DNA of 64,000 bases from Streptomyces sp. NBC_01446 (GCF_026340095.1 NZ_JAPEPO010000001.1:7212501-7276500), one strand, 5' to 3'. Numbered from the stretch's first letter, positions 26,091 to 35,805 are shown. Notes: generated by a model not told the origin, from the letters alone. Numbers and translations: made by a program.

Positions 26091-26137
26091 AGCGGACAGG
26101 TGTCCGTTAGGTTCGACGTAGCGGACACTTGTCCGCT
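26091..26137. promoter_or_regulatory. Paired operators AGCGGACA-N2-TGTCCGCT
   Basis: The second copy (26120-26137) is a perfect 8-bp-arm palindrome. The first (26091-26108) differs by one base. Starts are 29 bp apart. They sit between the divergent TetR and hydroxylase genes. Confidence 0.75.
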
Positions 26138-26306
26138 TAGGTCCACCATAGCGGCAGATCCGGCTCGAGTTAACGGCCGCCGCCCACCGCAAGCGGCCTT
26201 TCGGCCGACGAGCGCGCGGCAGGCGCACCATCCCGACGTTCTCCCTCTACGCACACCCCTCGCACACGCACAGCCCTCGCACCCCATGAGCGAAAGAAGG
26301 CTGATC

Positions 26307-26846
26307 ATGGCCCCATCGACGTCCAGCGTCATCACGCTGAACATCAATGGTGAGAAGTACACGCTGCCCGTCGACCACCGCACCACCCTGCTCGACGCCC
26401 TGCGCGAGCGACTCGATCTGCCGGGCACCAAGAAGGGCTGCGACCAGGGCCAGTGCGGCGCCTGCACCGTGCTCCTCGACGGCCGCCGCGCCGTCTCCTG
26501 CCTGCAGCTCGCGGTCGCCGCCGAGGGGCGTGAGATCACCACCATCGAGGGCGTGGCCGACGCCGACGGACTGCATCCGGTGCAGCAGGCGTTCCTCGAC
26601 CTCGACGGGTACCAGTGCGGTTACTGCACCCCAGGCCAGATCTGTTCGGCCCTCGCCGTCATCGAGGAGCACGCGGCGGGCTGGCCCAGCGCAGTCACCG
26701 CCGACGTACGGCCGGAGGCGGGTGTCCCGCCGCTGACCGCCGACGAGATCCGGGAGCGGATGAGCGGCAACCTGTGCCGCTGCGGCGCCTACGTCTCGAT
26801 CGTCAAGGCCGTCGCACGCGCCGCCGGAACGGAGGCAGTCGCATGA
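26307..26846 (+). CDS. Molybdenum hydroxylase iron-sulfur subunit (PaoA/YagT type)
   Basis: A 179-residue [2Fe-2S] subunit. The plant-type cluster uses C45, C50, C53 and C65 (CDQGQCGAC, then SC). The second uses C104, C107, C157 and C159 (CGYC and CRC). I chose ATG 26307 because AAGAAGG precedes it; an alternative in-frame ATG lies at 26286. Unlike E. coli PaoA there is no twin-arginine signal, so a cytoplasmic enzyme is expected. The stop overlaps the next start (ATGA). Confidence 0.93.
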   Translation: MAPSTSSVITLNINGEKYTLPVDHRTTLLDALRERLDLPGTKKGCDQGQCGACTVLLDGRRAVSCLQLAVAAEGREITTIEGVADADGLHPVQQAFLDLDGYQCGYCTPGQICSALAVIEEHAAGWPSAVTADVRPEAGVPPLTADEIRERMSGNLCRCGAYVSIVKAVARAAGTEAVA

Positions 26847-27835
26847 AGGAGTTCGGCTACGAGCGCGTCTTCGACGTGCCCGCCGCGGTCGCCCTGCTCG
26901 ACGCCGACCCCGACGCGCGCTGTCTGGGCGGCGGCACCAACCTCGTCGACCTGATGAAGACGGGCGTCGAGCGGCCGGCCCGGCTCGTCGACGTACGGGA
27001 ACTGCCGCTCGGCGAGATCGAGTTGACGCCGGACGGCGGCCTGCGCATCGGTGCCACGGTCACCAACAGCGACCTCGCCGCCCATCCCGACGTGCGGCGC
27101 CGCTATCCGATGCTCGCGCAGGCCGTCCTCGCGGGCGCCTCGGGCCAGCTGCGCAACATGGCCACCGTCGGCGGCAATCTGCTCCAGCGCACCCGCTGCG
27201 GTTACTTCACCGACCTGGCCAAACCCTGCAACAAGCGCACGCCCGGCAGCGGTTGCCCCGCCATCGAGGGGGAGCACCACAACGCCGCGATCCTCGGTGC
27301 CTCCGCGCACTGCGTGGCCGTCCACCCCTCGGACATGGGAGTGGCGCTCGCCGCACTCGACGCCGTCGTCGCGTACGAAACGGCGGACGGCCCGGGCGAG
27401 TTGGCGCTCGCGGAGTTCTATGTGCCCGTGGGGGAGACCCCGCACGTGGAGACCGCCCTGCCGCCCGGCGCGCTCATCACCGCCGTCATCCTGCCCCCGG
27501 CGCCCGTCGCCGCCCTCTCCCGCTACCGCAAGGTCCGCGAGCGCGCGTCCTACGCGTTCGCGATCGGTTCCGTCGCCGCCGCGCTCGACGTCCGGGACGG
27601 AGCTGTCCACGAAGTGCGCCTCGCCTTCGGGGCGGTGGCGTCACGACCCTGGCGCGCACGCGAGGCCGAGCGCGTCCTGACCGGCGGCCCCGCCACCGCC
27701 GAGGCCTTCGCCGCCGCCGCTGACGCCGAACTCGCGGCCGCCGAGACGCTGCCCCACAATGGATACAAGGTGACGCTGATGCGCAATCTCGTCGTGGCCG
27801 TGCTGACCGAGCTCGCCGAGGAGGCCGCCCGATGA
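26843..27835 (+). CDS. Molybdenum hydroxylase FAD subunit (PaoB/YagS type)
   Basis: A 330-residue FAD subunit. LGGGTNLVDLMKTGV (28-42) and ATVGGNLLQRTRC (107-119) are the FAD loops. Cysteines at 119, 129, 138 and 157 match the extra [4Fe-4S] insertion that distinguishes PaoB-type subunits from xanthine dehydrogenases. It passes electrons from the iron-sulfur subunit to an acceptor. ATGA overlaps with both neighbours show tight coupling. Confidence 0.93.
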   Translation: MKEFGYERVFDVPAAVALLDADPDARCLGGGTNLVDLMKTGVERPARLVDVRELPLGEIELTPDGGLRIGATVTNSDLAAHPDVRRRYPMLAQAVLAGASGQLRNMATVGGNLLQRTRCGYFTDLAKPCNKRTPGSGCPAIEGEHHNAAILGASAHCVAVHPSDMGVALAALDAVVAYETADGPGELALAEFYVPVGETPHVETALPPGALITAVILPPAPVAALSRYRKVRERASYAFAIGSVAAALDVRDGAVHEVRLAFGAVASRPWRAREAERVLTGGPATAEAFAAAADAELAAAETLPHNGYKVTLMRNLVVAVLTELAEEAAR

Positions 27836-29970
27836 GCACGACGACCACGGCGGGCCCGGTGACGGGCACCGTCGGCGCCTCGTACACCCGGGTGGAGGGG
27901 CTGGAGAAGGTCACCGGGGCGGCCCGGTACGCGGGGGACGTCCCCGCCGCCGAACTCGCCCACGGCTGGCTGGTGTTGTCCACCGTCGCCCGCGGCCGCA
28001 TCCGCTCGGTCGAGTCGGACCCCGTCCGCGGGATGCCCGGGGTGCTGGCCGTGCTGCACCACGGCAACGCGCCGCGCGTCGACGGGAACTACATCGGCAT
28101 GCTGGGGCGGCCCGACCCGATCGTCGAGGTCTTCCAGCACGACCGGGTGCCCTTCGTGGGCTGGCCGGTGGCGCTGGTCGTCGCCGAGACCACGGAGCAG
28201 GCCAGGGAGGCCGCCGAGGCGCTGGTGGTGCGGTACGACGAGGAGCCGCACGACGTCGCGTTCTCCGCCGGACACGCCGGCATCTACACACCGGACGGCG
28301 ACGGCATGCTCGTGGAGAAGGGCGACCTCGCGGCCGAACTCGCCGCGTCCGTCCATGTCGTGGACGCGGAGTACACCACCCCGGAAGAGCACCACGGCAC
28401 GATGGAACCGCACGCGGCGATGGCGCGCTGGGACGGCGGACGCCTGGAGGTCGTCGACTCCAACCAGGGCAGCATGTGGGTGGCGCAGGAGCTGGCGAAA
28501 CTGTTCTCGCTCGACCCGGCCTCGGTGCGGGTGCGGTCCGAGCACATCGGTGGTGCCTTCGGGTCCAAGGGTGTGCGCGTGCACCAGATCCTCGCCGTGA
28601 TGGCGGCGACCGTACTCGACCGCCCGGTCAGGGTCGTCATGACCCGACGTCAGATGTTCTCGCTGGTCGGCTACCGCAGCCCCACGGCCCAGCGCGTCAG
28701 GCTCGGCGCCGACGCCGACGGGCGGTTGCGTGCTCTCGACCATCAGGCGCACAGCCTCACGTCGACGGTCCACGAATTCGTCGAGGCCAGCGCCGGGTTC
28801 GGGCGTCCGATGTACGCCGCGGACGCTCACCGCAGCGTCAACCGGGTGGTGCGCCTGGACGTGCCGACGCCGACCTTCATGCGCGCGCCCGGTGAGGCTC
28901 CGGGCTCGTTCGCCCTGGAGTCCGCGCTCGACGAACTCGCCGAACGGTGCGGCATGGACCCGATCGCGCTGCGTGCCCGCAACGAGCCCGACGTGGGCCC
29001 GGTCTCCGGGCTGCCGTTCGGCTCCCGCAACCTGCTGGCCTGCTTCGACGAGGGGGCCCGCAGGTTCGGCTGGGCGGACCGGGACCCACGTCCCGGCGTG
29101 CGGCGCGAAGGGCGCTGGCTGCTCGGCACCGGCACGGCGGCGGCCACCTTCCCGGTGATCGTGGCACCGTCCACGGCGGCCGTGACCGCTGAGGCCGACG
29201 GCACCTTCACGGTGCGGATCGGCGCGTCGGACGTCGGGACGGGGGCGCGGACCGCGCTGACCCTGCTCGCCGCGGAGGCCCTCGACGTGGCCGGGGAGCG
29301 CGTCCATGTGCGCATCGGCGACAGCGACTTCGGCCCGGCGGCGATCTCGGGCGGCTCGATGGGCACCCGCTCCTGGGGCTGGGCCGTCACGGCCGCCGGG
29401 CGCGACCTGCGGGAGCAGTTGGCCCTGGGCGGCGACATTCCGCCGCAGGGCATCACCGTGCGATCCGACACCAGCGCCGCCGTCGGCTCCCTCACCCAGA
29501 AGGAACGGCACTCCTTCGGCGCCCAGTTCGCCGAGGTCGCCGTCGACGTCACCACCGGCGAGGTGCGCGTACGGCGCATGCTCGGCGTCTTCGCGGCAGG
29601 CAGGATCGTCAACCCGCTGACCGCGCGCAGCCAGTTCGTCGGCGGGATGATCTGGGGACTGTCCATGGCGCTGCACGAGGAGGCGATCCGGGACCAGGCC
29701 ACGGGCGGCCACGTCGGAGCCGACCTCGCGGGCTACCACTTCGCCGCGAACGCCGACGTACCGCTGATCGAGGCGGACTGGGTCGACGACCCGGACGCCG
29801 ACGACCCCGTCGGGATCAAGGGAATCGGCGAGATCGGCATCGTGGGCGCGGCCGCGGCCGTCGCCAACGCGGTGTGGCACGCGACCGGCGTCCGCCACCG
29901 CCACCTGCCGATCCGGCCCGACCGCGTCCTGTCGGCCGGGGCCCCGGCCGAGGGTGACGGCGATGCTTGA
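27832..29970 (+). CDS. Molybdenum hydroxylase catalytic subunit (PaoC/YagR type)
   Basis: A 712-residue molybdopterin subunit. The a/b hammerhead domain is near residues 20-125 with GLEKVTGAARYAGD. The cofactor-binding part has FMRAPGEAPGSFALESALDELA and later GGSMGTRSWG. The catalytic Glu lies in GIKGIGEIG near residue 665. With the two upstream subunits it forms a PaoABC-like heterotrimer, probably oxidising aldehydes or N-heterocycles. Start overlaps the previous stop. Confidence 0.93.
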   Translation: MSTTTTAGPVTGTVGASYTRVEGLEKVTGAARYAGDVPAAELAHGWLVLSTVARGRIRSVESDPVRGMPGVLAVLHHGNAPRVDGNYIGMLGRPDPIVEVFQHDRVPFVGWPVALVVAETTEQAREAAEALVVRYDEEPHDVAFSAGHAGIYTPDGDGMLVEKGDLAAELAASVHVVDAEYTTPEEHHGTMEPHAAMARWDGGRLEVVDSNQGSMWVAQELAKLFSLDPASVRVRSEHIGGAFGSKGVRVHQILAVMAATVLDRPVRVVMTRRQMFSLVGYRSPTAQRVRLGADADGRLRALDHQAHSLTSTVHEFVEASAGFGRPMYAADAHRSVNRVVRLDVPTPTFMRAPGEAPGSFALESALDELAERCGMDPIALRARNEPDVGPVSGLPFGSRNLLACFDEGARRFGWADRDPRPGVRREGRWLLGTGTAAATFPVIVAPSTAAVTAEADGTFTVRIGASDVGTGARTALTLLAAEALDVAGERVHVRIGDSDFGPAAISGGSMGTRSWGWAVTAAGRDLREQLALGGDIPPQGITVRSDTSAAVGSLTQKERHSFGAQFAEVAVDVTTGEVRVRRMLGVFAAGRIVNPLTARSQFVGGMIWGLSMALHEEAIRDQATGGHVGADLAGYHFAANADVPLIEADWVDDPDADDPVGIKGIGEIGIVGAAAAVANAVWHATGVRHRHLPIRPDRVLSAGAPAEGDGDA

Positions 29971-31114
29971 CATCGCCGACGAGCTGAACCGGTGGGCCGG
30001 ACAGGGCCGGGACTTCGCCGTCGCCACCGTCGTCTCGGTGGGCGGCAGCGCACCCCGCCCGCCCGGCGCCGCCCTCGCCGTCGACAGCGAGGGCACGGTG
30101 ATCGGCTCGGTCTCCGGCGGCTGTGTCGAGGCAGCGGTATACGAACTGTGCCTGCAGGTGCTCCAGGACGGCGGGTCCGTCCTGGAGCGGTTCGGCTACA
30201 GCGACGAGGACGCCTTCGCCGTGGGGCTCACCTGCGGCGGCGTCATCGAGGTCCTCGTCACGCCGGTACGCGCCGACGCGCCGGACAGGCCCGTGTTCGC
30301 GGCGGCGCTCGCGGCCGCCGCCCGCGGCGAGACGGCCGCGCTCGCCCGGGTGGCCCGCGGACCGGCCGAACTGCGAGGCGGGGCACTGCTGGTGAGGGCC
30401 GACGGATCGTACGAGGGAGGGCTCGCCGGGGGCTCCGGTCTCGAGCGCACCGTGGCGGGCGAGGCGCGGGCCCTCGTCGCCGCGGGCCGCACCGGCACGT
30501 TCGATCTCTCGGCCGACGGCTCCCAATGCGGCGCCGACCTGACCCTCTTCGTCGAGTCGAGCGTGCCACCGCCCCGGATGATCGTCTTCGGCGCCGTCGA
30601 CTTCGCCGCGGCCCTGGTCCGTACGGGCAAGTTCCTCGGCTACCACGTGACGTTGTGCGACGCACGCCCCGTCTTCACCACGCGGGCCCGCTTCCCTGAA
30701 GCCGACGACATCGTCGTCGACTGGCCGGACCGCTACCTGCGGCGCACCACGACCGACGAACGCACGGTCCTGTGTGTGCTCACCCATGACGTGAAGTTCG
30801 ACATCCCGCTACTGGAGATCGCCCTACGGCTGCCCGTCGCGTTCGTCGGAGCGATGGGCTCACGCCGAACCCACGAGGACCGCGACCGTCGCCTCCGTGA
30901 AGTCGGCCTGACCAGCGAGGAGTTGGCGCGCCTGCACTCGCCGATCGGCCTGGACCTCGGCGCCCGCACCCCCGAGGAGACGGCCCTGTCCATCGCGGCG
31001 GAAATCATCGCGTCGAGACAGGGCGGCACGGGCGCCCCCCTGACCGCCTCGCGCACACCGATCCATCACGACGGCGAGGCGGGGGAGCGCCGGATGACGT
31101 CGGGGCGGATCTGA
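29963..31114 (+). CDS. XdhC family molybdenum cofactor insertion protein
   Basis: A 383-residue XdhC/CoxI-type chaperone that sulfurates and inserts the cofactor into the hydroxylase. The N-terminal segment has TVVSVGGSAPRPPGAALAV and GSVSGGCVEAAVYE. The C-terminal Rossmann part has IVFGAVDFAAALVRTG and FVGAMGSRRTHEDR. The ATG at 29963 overlaps the catalytic-subunit stop by 8 bp and follows GAGGG; GTG 29954 is an in-frame alternative. Its place at the operon end matches PaoD. Confidence 0.93.
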   Translation: MLDIADELNRWAGQGRDFAVATVVSVGGSAPRPPGAALAVDSEGTVIGSVSGGCVEAAVYELCLQVLQDGGSVLERFGYSDEDAFAVGLTCGGVIEVLVTPVRADAPDRPVFAAALAAAARGETAALARVARGPAELRGGALLVRADGSYEGGLAGGSGLERTVAGEARALVAAGRTGTFDLSADGSQCGADLTLFVESSVPPPRMIVFGAVDFAAALVRTGKFLGYHVTLCDARPVFTTRARFPEADDIVVDWPDRYLRRTTTDERTVLCVLTHDVKFDIPLLEIALRLPVAFVGAMGSRRTHEDRDRRLREVGLTSEELARLHSPIGLDLGARTPEETALSIAAEIIASRQGGTGAPLTASRTPIHHDGEAGERRMTSGRI

Positions 31115-31167
31115 GATACGACACGACCATAGCTGGAGAGGGCGGGCCATATTCGGTGTGCCCGGCC

Positions 31168-34100
31168 TCAACGACCCGTGCGGGGAGACGTGTGGAGGCC
31201 CCCAGGGTCCTGGCCTGACGCGGCAGCTCGGAAGTGGAGCCGCGCCGTACGGGCCGCCTTCTCCGGTGAAAGGTTCGCACCGTCCCCGTACGCCTCCGCA
31301 AAGGCCGGGCCGCCCAGCGCAGCCGTCGCCCTCGCCGTGATGCGGTCCACGTCGCCGCGTTCCGCGGGCGGGAGCGGTGCGCCCGCGCTGCGGCGGGCCG
31401 CGTCCGCGGCGCCGAGGAGTGCGGCTGCCCGGCCCCCGTCCTCAGTCAGCGCCGCCGCGCCTGCCAGGCCCTCCAGGGAGAGGGCCACGGCGCGCGGCTC
31501 GCCGATGGCACAGGCGACGTCCAGGCCGAGGAGATGATGGGCGGCCGCCCCGGCCGCATCCCCGCGCAGTTCGGCGACGAAGCCCAGTTCGGCCTGGAGC
31601 AGATGGTCACCCGCCTCCGACGACACGTCACCGAATTCGTCGCGGATACGCAGCAGATGTGCCCGCGCCGCATCGAGGTCGCCGGAGCGGCGTGCGCCGA
31701 GGGCGAGGCCCATCTCCGCGTGGAGTTCGCCGTACTTGTAGCCCTGTTCGGACGCTGATCGCCGCGCTTGCTCGTGCAGTTCGACGGCCCGGTCCCAGTC
31801 GCGGTCGAGCAGCGCGAGCCGGCCCAGGCCGGAGAGCCGGGCGGAGACCTCCGCGTCCAGACCGAGTTCCCGCGCCAGACGCAGTCCTTCCTCGTGACGC
31901 CGCGCTGACTCCGCGTACCCACCCTTGATCTCGGCGAGCGCCGCGAGTGGCTCCACCGTCTGCAACTCGCCCCACTGGTCGCCGAGTTCACAAAAGATTC
32001 TCGCGCTGCGCAGCCCGTCGCGCCCGAGGGCGTCCAGGTCGCCACGGATCAGCGCGTGCATCGACCGCAGCCCGAGAGCCGCGGCCGTACCCCACCGGTC
32101 GTCCGCGGCGGCGAAGAGAGCGAGCGCCCGCGAGACCGCCTCCTCACTGGCGGTGAGGTCACCCGACCTGAACAGGCCGTACGCGGAGAACCACAGGGCG
32201 CGCCCCCGCCGCACCGGATCGGTGATCGCCACGTCATGGCACGGCGCCGCTGGCGGTCGCTCACCGGTCATCAGTCCGAACGCATCGCTCAATAGGCGGA
32301 GTTCGCCCGCGGACGGCACCACCGCGAGCACGGCGGACAGGGCCCGACGGGCCTCGCTCAGGCGGCCGCGCAGCAGCCACCACCAGGACAGGGCGGTGGC
32401 CAGGCGCACGGCGTCGTCGGTAGCGCCACTCGTCGACGCGCGCCGCGTCGCCTCGTCGAGCGCCGCCCGCAGATTGGCGGTCTCGGCGTCGAGCCGGCCG
32501 AGCCACTCGCGCTGCCCACCGCCACGGAGGCGGGGCTCGGCGCGCTCGGCCAGTTCCGTGTAGTGCCGCAGATGGCGGTGGCGTACCGCGGCGAGTTCAT
32601 CCGTCTCGTGCAGGCGCTCCTTCGCGTACGCGGCGACGGACTCGAGGAGCCGGTAGCGGGGGCCGGCGCCGCCGGGGTCGGTCACCACGACGACCAGCGA
32701 CCGGTCGACCAGTCGCGTCACGAGGTCGAGAACCTCGTCGTGGCGCACCCCGTCGCCCGCGCACACCTCCTCCGCCGCGTCCATAGTGCAGCCGTCGCGC
32801 TGCACGGCCAGGCGGCGCAGCACGATCCGCTCGGAAGCGCTGAGCAGCTCCCAGCTCCAGTCGATCACCGCCCGCAGAGTCTGCTGACGCGGTGGCGCAC
32901 CCCGCCGCCCCGACGTCAGCACCCGGAAACGGTCCTCGAGCCGGGCCGCCAACTCCTCTACGCCCAGGGCCCGTACACGTGTGGCCGCCAGTTCGAGCGC
33001 GAGCGGGATGCCGTCGAGGCGCCGGCAGATCTCCAGAACCGCCGCACGGGTCTCAGGAGTGGCTTCGTCGGGCGAGAAGCCGGGGGAGGCCGCCGCCGCG
33101 CGCGCCGTGAACAGGCTTACCGCGTCGGCGGGCTGCAGTGGCTCGACCAGATGGACCGTCTCCCCGGCGACGCACAGCGGCTCCTGGGTCGTGGTCAAGA
33201 TCCGCAGGTGCGGTGCGCGGCCCAGCAGCGTCCCGGCGAGCCGCGCCACCGAATCGACGACCTGCTCGCAGTTGTCCAGGACGAGCAGCGTCCTGCGGTC
33301 CCGCAGGGCCGTGGCGAGCCGTTGCTCGGGCCCGGCCGCCGCGCCTTGTCCGGGCGGACCCGAAAGCGCGTCGTCGCGCAAGCCCAACGCGGCGGAGACG
33401 ACCTGGGCGAGATCGGCCACGCTCCCGCGCTCACCGGCGAGTTCGACCAGCCACACCCCGTCCGGGGCGTCCTGGTTCCGCCGGGCCGCCTCGACCGCGA
33501 GCCGCGTCTTGCCGACCCCGCCGGGGCCGGTGAGCGTGACCAGGCGTTCCGTGGCAAGGAGTTGACCGATCTCGGCCAGGGAGCGCTCACGGCCCACGAG
33601 CGCGGTGAGCGGGGCGGGAAGGTTCGACCGAGGGCGTTCGGACGGCGGCGGCGCGGCTCCCGCAGGAGAGGTCGGGGGAGGTGCGAGCGCCGGGTCCTGG
33701 CGCAGGATCGCCTCGTGGAGCGCGGCCAGTTCGGGGCTCGGGTCGAGGCCGAGCTCGTCCGCGAGCCGGCCCCGCAGGTCCGCGTACGAGGCGAGGGCCT
33801 CGCTCTGCCGGCCCGTCAGATACAGCGCCCGCAGCTGGACGGCGCGGAGCCGCTCCCGGAGAGGATGGCGCGCGACGAGGTCCGCCAGCTCCCCGGTGAG
33901 GAGCGTGAGGTCGCCCGACTCCAGGAGCGCCTCGGCCCGTTCCTCCCGGACGGCCAGCCGCTGCTCCGTCAGACGCTGCGCAGCAGTACGTACGAACTCC
34001 TCGTCCGCGAAATCCGCGTAGGCCGGACCACGCCACAACTCCAGTGCCTCGGTGAGGCGTTCGGTCCGTTCGCGCGGACCCGACGCGGATCCCGCCCGGT

Positions 34101-34419
34101 CCACCAGGGACAGGAAGCGGTCGGCGTCCACCTCGTCCCCGGCCTCGTCGAGACGGAGCCGGTAGCCGGGAGCCTGGCGCACCACGCGGTCGCGGCCGAG
34201 CGCCTTGCGCAGCTGAGAGACCTTCGCCTGGAGGGCGTTGGCGGGATTCCCAGGAAGATCGTCGCCCCACAGGCCGTCGATGAGACGGTCGGCGGAGACG
34301 GGCCGCCCCTCGTGGACCAGGAGCGCGGCGAGGAGGGCCCTGACCTTCACCTCGGGAACCACGACCGGATCCCCGTCGCCGTCCCACACCGTCAGTGGAC
34401 CAAGCACCCCGAACCGCAT
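31168..34419 (-). CDS. Large SARP/AfsR-type regulator with NB-ARC ATPase and TPR region
   Basis: A 1083-residue transcription factor starting MRFGVLGPL. Residues 1-95 are the OmpR-like DNA-binding domain (VKVRALLAALLVHEGRPVS, LQAKVSQLRKALG), followed by the bacterial transcriptional activation domain to about 245. A nucleotide-binding domain follows with P-loop LTGPGGVGKTRLA and LLVLDNCEQV. The C-terminal half is helical TPR-like. This combined layout is AfsR-like and usually controls secondary metabolism, but no biosynthetic cluster is in the window. The divergent MFS gene is its probable local target. Confidence 0.93.
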   Translation of the reverse strand: MRFGVLGPLTVWDGDGDPVVVPEVKVRALLAALLVHEGRPVSADRLIDGLWGDDLPGNPANALQAKVSQLRKALGRDRVVRQAPGYRLRLDEAGDEVDADRFLSLVDRAGSASGPRERTERLTEALELWRGPAYADFADEEFVRTAAQRLTEQRLAVREERAEALLESGDLTLLTGELADLVARHPLRERLRAVQLRALYLTGRQSEALASYADLRGRLADELGLDPSPELAALHEAILRQDPALAPPPTSPAGAAPPPSERPRSNLPAPLTALVGRERSLAEIGQLLATERLVTLTGPGGVGKTRLAVEAARRNQDAPDGVWLVELAGERGSVADLAQVVSAALGLRDDALSGPPGQGAAAGPEQRLATALRDRRTLLVLDNCEQVVDSVARLAGTLLGRAPHLRILTTTQEPLCVAGETVHLVEPLQPADAVSLFTARAAAASPGFSPDEATPETRAAVLEICRRLDGIPLALELAATRVRALGVEELAARLEDRFRVLTSGRRGAPPRQQTLRAVIDWSWELLSASERIVLRRLAVQRDGCTMDAAEEVCAGDGVRHDEVLDLVTRLVDRSLVVVVTDPGGAGPRYRLLESVAAYAKERLHETDELAAVRHRHLRHYTELAERAEPRLRGGGQREWLGRLDAETANLRAALDEATRRASTSGATDDAVRLATALSWWWLLRGRLSEARRALSAVLAVVPSAGELRLLSDAFGLMTGERPPAAPCHDVAITDPVRRGRALWFSAYGLFRSGDLTASEEAVSRALALFAAADDRWGTAAALGLRSMHALIRGDLDALGRDGLRSARIFCELGDQWGELQTVEPLAALAEIKGGYAESARRHEEGLRLARELGLDAEVSARLSGLGRLALLDRDWDRAVELHEQARRSASEQGYKYGELHAEMGLALGARRSGDLDAARAHLLRIRDEFGDVSSEAGDHLLQAELGFVAELRGDAAGAAAHHLLGLDVACAIGEPRAVALSLEGLAGAAALTEDGGRAAALLGAADAARRSAGAPLPPAERGDVDRITARATAALGGPAFAEAYGDGANLSPEKAARTARLHFRAAASGQDPGGLHTSPRTGR

Positions 34420-34448
34420 GCGAGCACCGTACACACGCCGTGGCCGCC

Positions 34449-34470
34449 GACCGTCAGCGGACCGTCAGCG
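34449..34470. promoter_or_regulatory. 11-bp tandem direct repeat, candidate SARP box
   Basis: GACCGTCAGCG is repeated exactly at 34449-34459 and 34460-34470, in the 82-bp divergent gap. SARP proteins bind short direct repeats with 11-bp periodicity (one helical turn), so position and spacing both fit. Confidence 0.65.
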
Positions 34471-34501
34471 TTCCCGAAGCCCCGACCTGCACTGTCGACG
34501 C

Positions 34502-35752
34502 ATGACCGGAACAGATTTCACCAGAACAGAGCCGACCCGCACACCACCCGCCGCCGCACCATCCACCGCCTTCGCCACCGAGAACCGCAAGCTGCCGCTC
34601 CCCGCCCTGCTCGCCCTCGCCACCGCTGTCTTCGTCACGAGCCTGACGGAGACCCTGCCCGCGGGTCTGCTGCCCGCGATGAGCCGTGACCTGGGCGTCG
34701 GCGAATCGGCCACCGGGCAGACCGTGACGGTCTACGCGATCGGCACCGCCCTCACGGCGATCCCCCTCACCGCGGCCACCGCCGGATGGCGCCGCAAGCG
34801 GCTCCTGACGACGGCGATGGCGGGGTTCGGCGTCGCCAACACGGTCACCGCCCTCTCGACGAACTTCCCCCTCACGATGGTGGCCCGTTTCGTGGCCGGA
34901 GTCGCGGCCGGCCTGGCCTGGGCGCTGCTCGCCGGCTACGCCCGGCGCCTCGCGCCCGCCCACCTCCAGGGCAGGGCCATCGCGATCGCGATGGCGGGTA
35001 TCCCGGTCGCACTGTCCCTGGGCGTTCCCGCGGGCACGTTCCTCGGCAAGGCCGTGAACTGGCAGATCGCGTTCGTGAGCATGACCGTCCTCACCGTCGC
35101 CCTCCTCGGCTGGATCGCCGCGGCCGTCCCCGACCAGCCGGGACTGCGACAGGGAGCCCGGCCGCCGATGCTGCGGGCGCTCCGCGTCCCCGGCGTGTCC
35201 CCGGTCCTCTTCGTCACCCTCGTCTTCGTCCTCGCCCACACCGTCCTCTATACGTACGTCGCCACGTTCCTCGACGGAGTCGGCATGGGGAACTCCACCG
35301 ATCTCGTGCTGCTCGTCTTCGGCGCCGCGTCCCTGGCGAGCATCTGGATCGTGGGCGCAATGATCAACCGCCACCTGCGCGCCCTGACCGTCGCGGCCGC
35401 CCTGCTGGTGGGCGTGGCGGCGGCCGTCCTGGCCCTGCTGTCCGACAGTTCCGCTCTGGTGTACGCGGCCGTGACGCTGTGGGGCCTCGGCTGGGGCGGC
35501 GCCCCCACACTCCTGCAGACCGCCGCGGGCGACGCGGGCGGCGAGTCGGCGGACGCCGCGCAGGCCATGCTCGTCACCCTCTGGAACGTGGCCATGGCCG
35601 GCGGCGGAATCGCCGGCGGGATCCTCCTCGACCTGGTCGGATCCCGCTCCTTCCCCTGGACGGTCCTCCTGCTCCTGGTTCCCGTACTCGCCGTGGTCGT
35701 CACTGCCCGCACCCACGGATTCCCCGCCCGCCGCACGGCGCGGACCTCATGA
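34502..35752 (+). CDS. MFS transporter, DHA1-type drug or sugar efflux family
   Basis: A 416-residue, 12-helix exporter. The first helix region has LPALLALATAVFVTSLTETLPAGLLP, and ARFVAGVAAGLAWALLAGYARR matches the motif region of arabinose-efflux-like permeases. No convincing ribosome site precedes ATG 34502, so translation may start on a very short leader. The likely regulator is the divergent SARP protein. It leads into the old yellow enzyme gene 53 bp later. Confidence 0.9.
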   Translation: MTGTDFTRTEPTRTPPAAAPSTAFATENRKLPLPALLALATAVFVTSLTETLPAGLLPAMSRDLGVGESATGQTVTVYAIGTALTAIPLTAATAGWRRKRLLTTAMAGFGVANTVTALSTNFPLTMVARFVAGVAAGLAWALLAGYARRLAPAHLQGRAIAIAMAGIPVALSLGVPAGTFLGKAVNWQIAFVSMTVLTVALLGWIAAAVPDQPGLRQGARPPMLRALRVPGVSPVLFVTLVFVLAHTVLYTYVATFLDGVGMGNSTDLVLLVFGAASLASIWIVGAMINRHLRALTVAAALLVGVAAAVLALLSDSSALVYAAVTLWGLGWGGAPTLLQTAAGDAGGESADAAQAMLVTLWNVAMAGGGIAGGILLDLVGSRSFPWTVLLLLVPVLAVVVTARTHGFPARRTARTS

Positions 35753-35805
35753 ACGCCCACACCACACCCCGTCACACCACTCACCCCGATTCGAGGAGCA
35801 CCGCC

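Noticed and set aside
27550..30096. 848-codon minus-strand frame opposite the hydroxylase genes
   Set aside because: Low-complexity His/Arg-rich translation with no domain; the plus strand encodes clear PaoABC subunits.
31168..34419. SARP regulator as a marker of a biosynthetic gene cluster
   Set aside because: No PKS, NRPS, terpene or other scaffold enzymes occur in the window.
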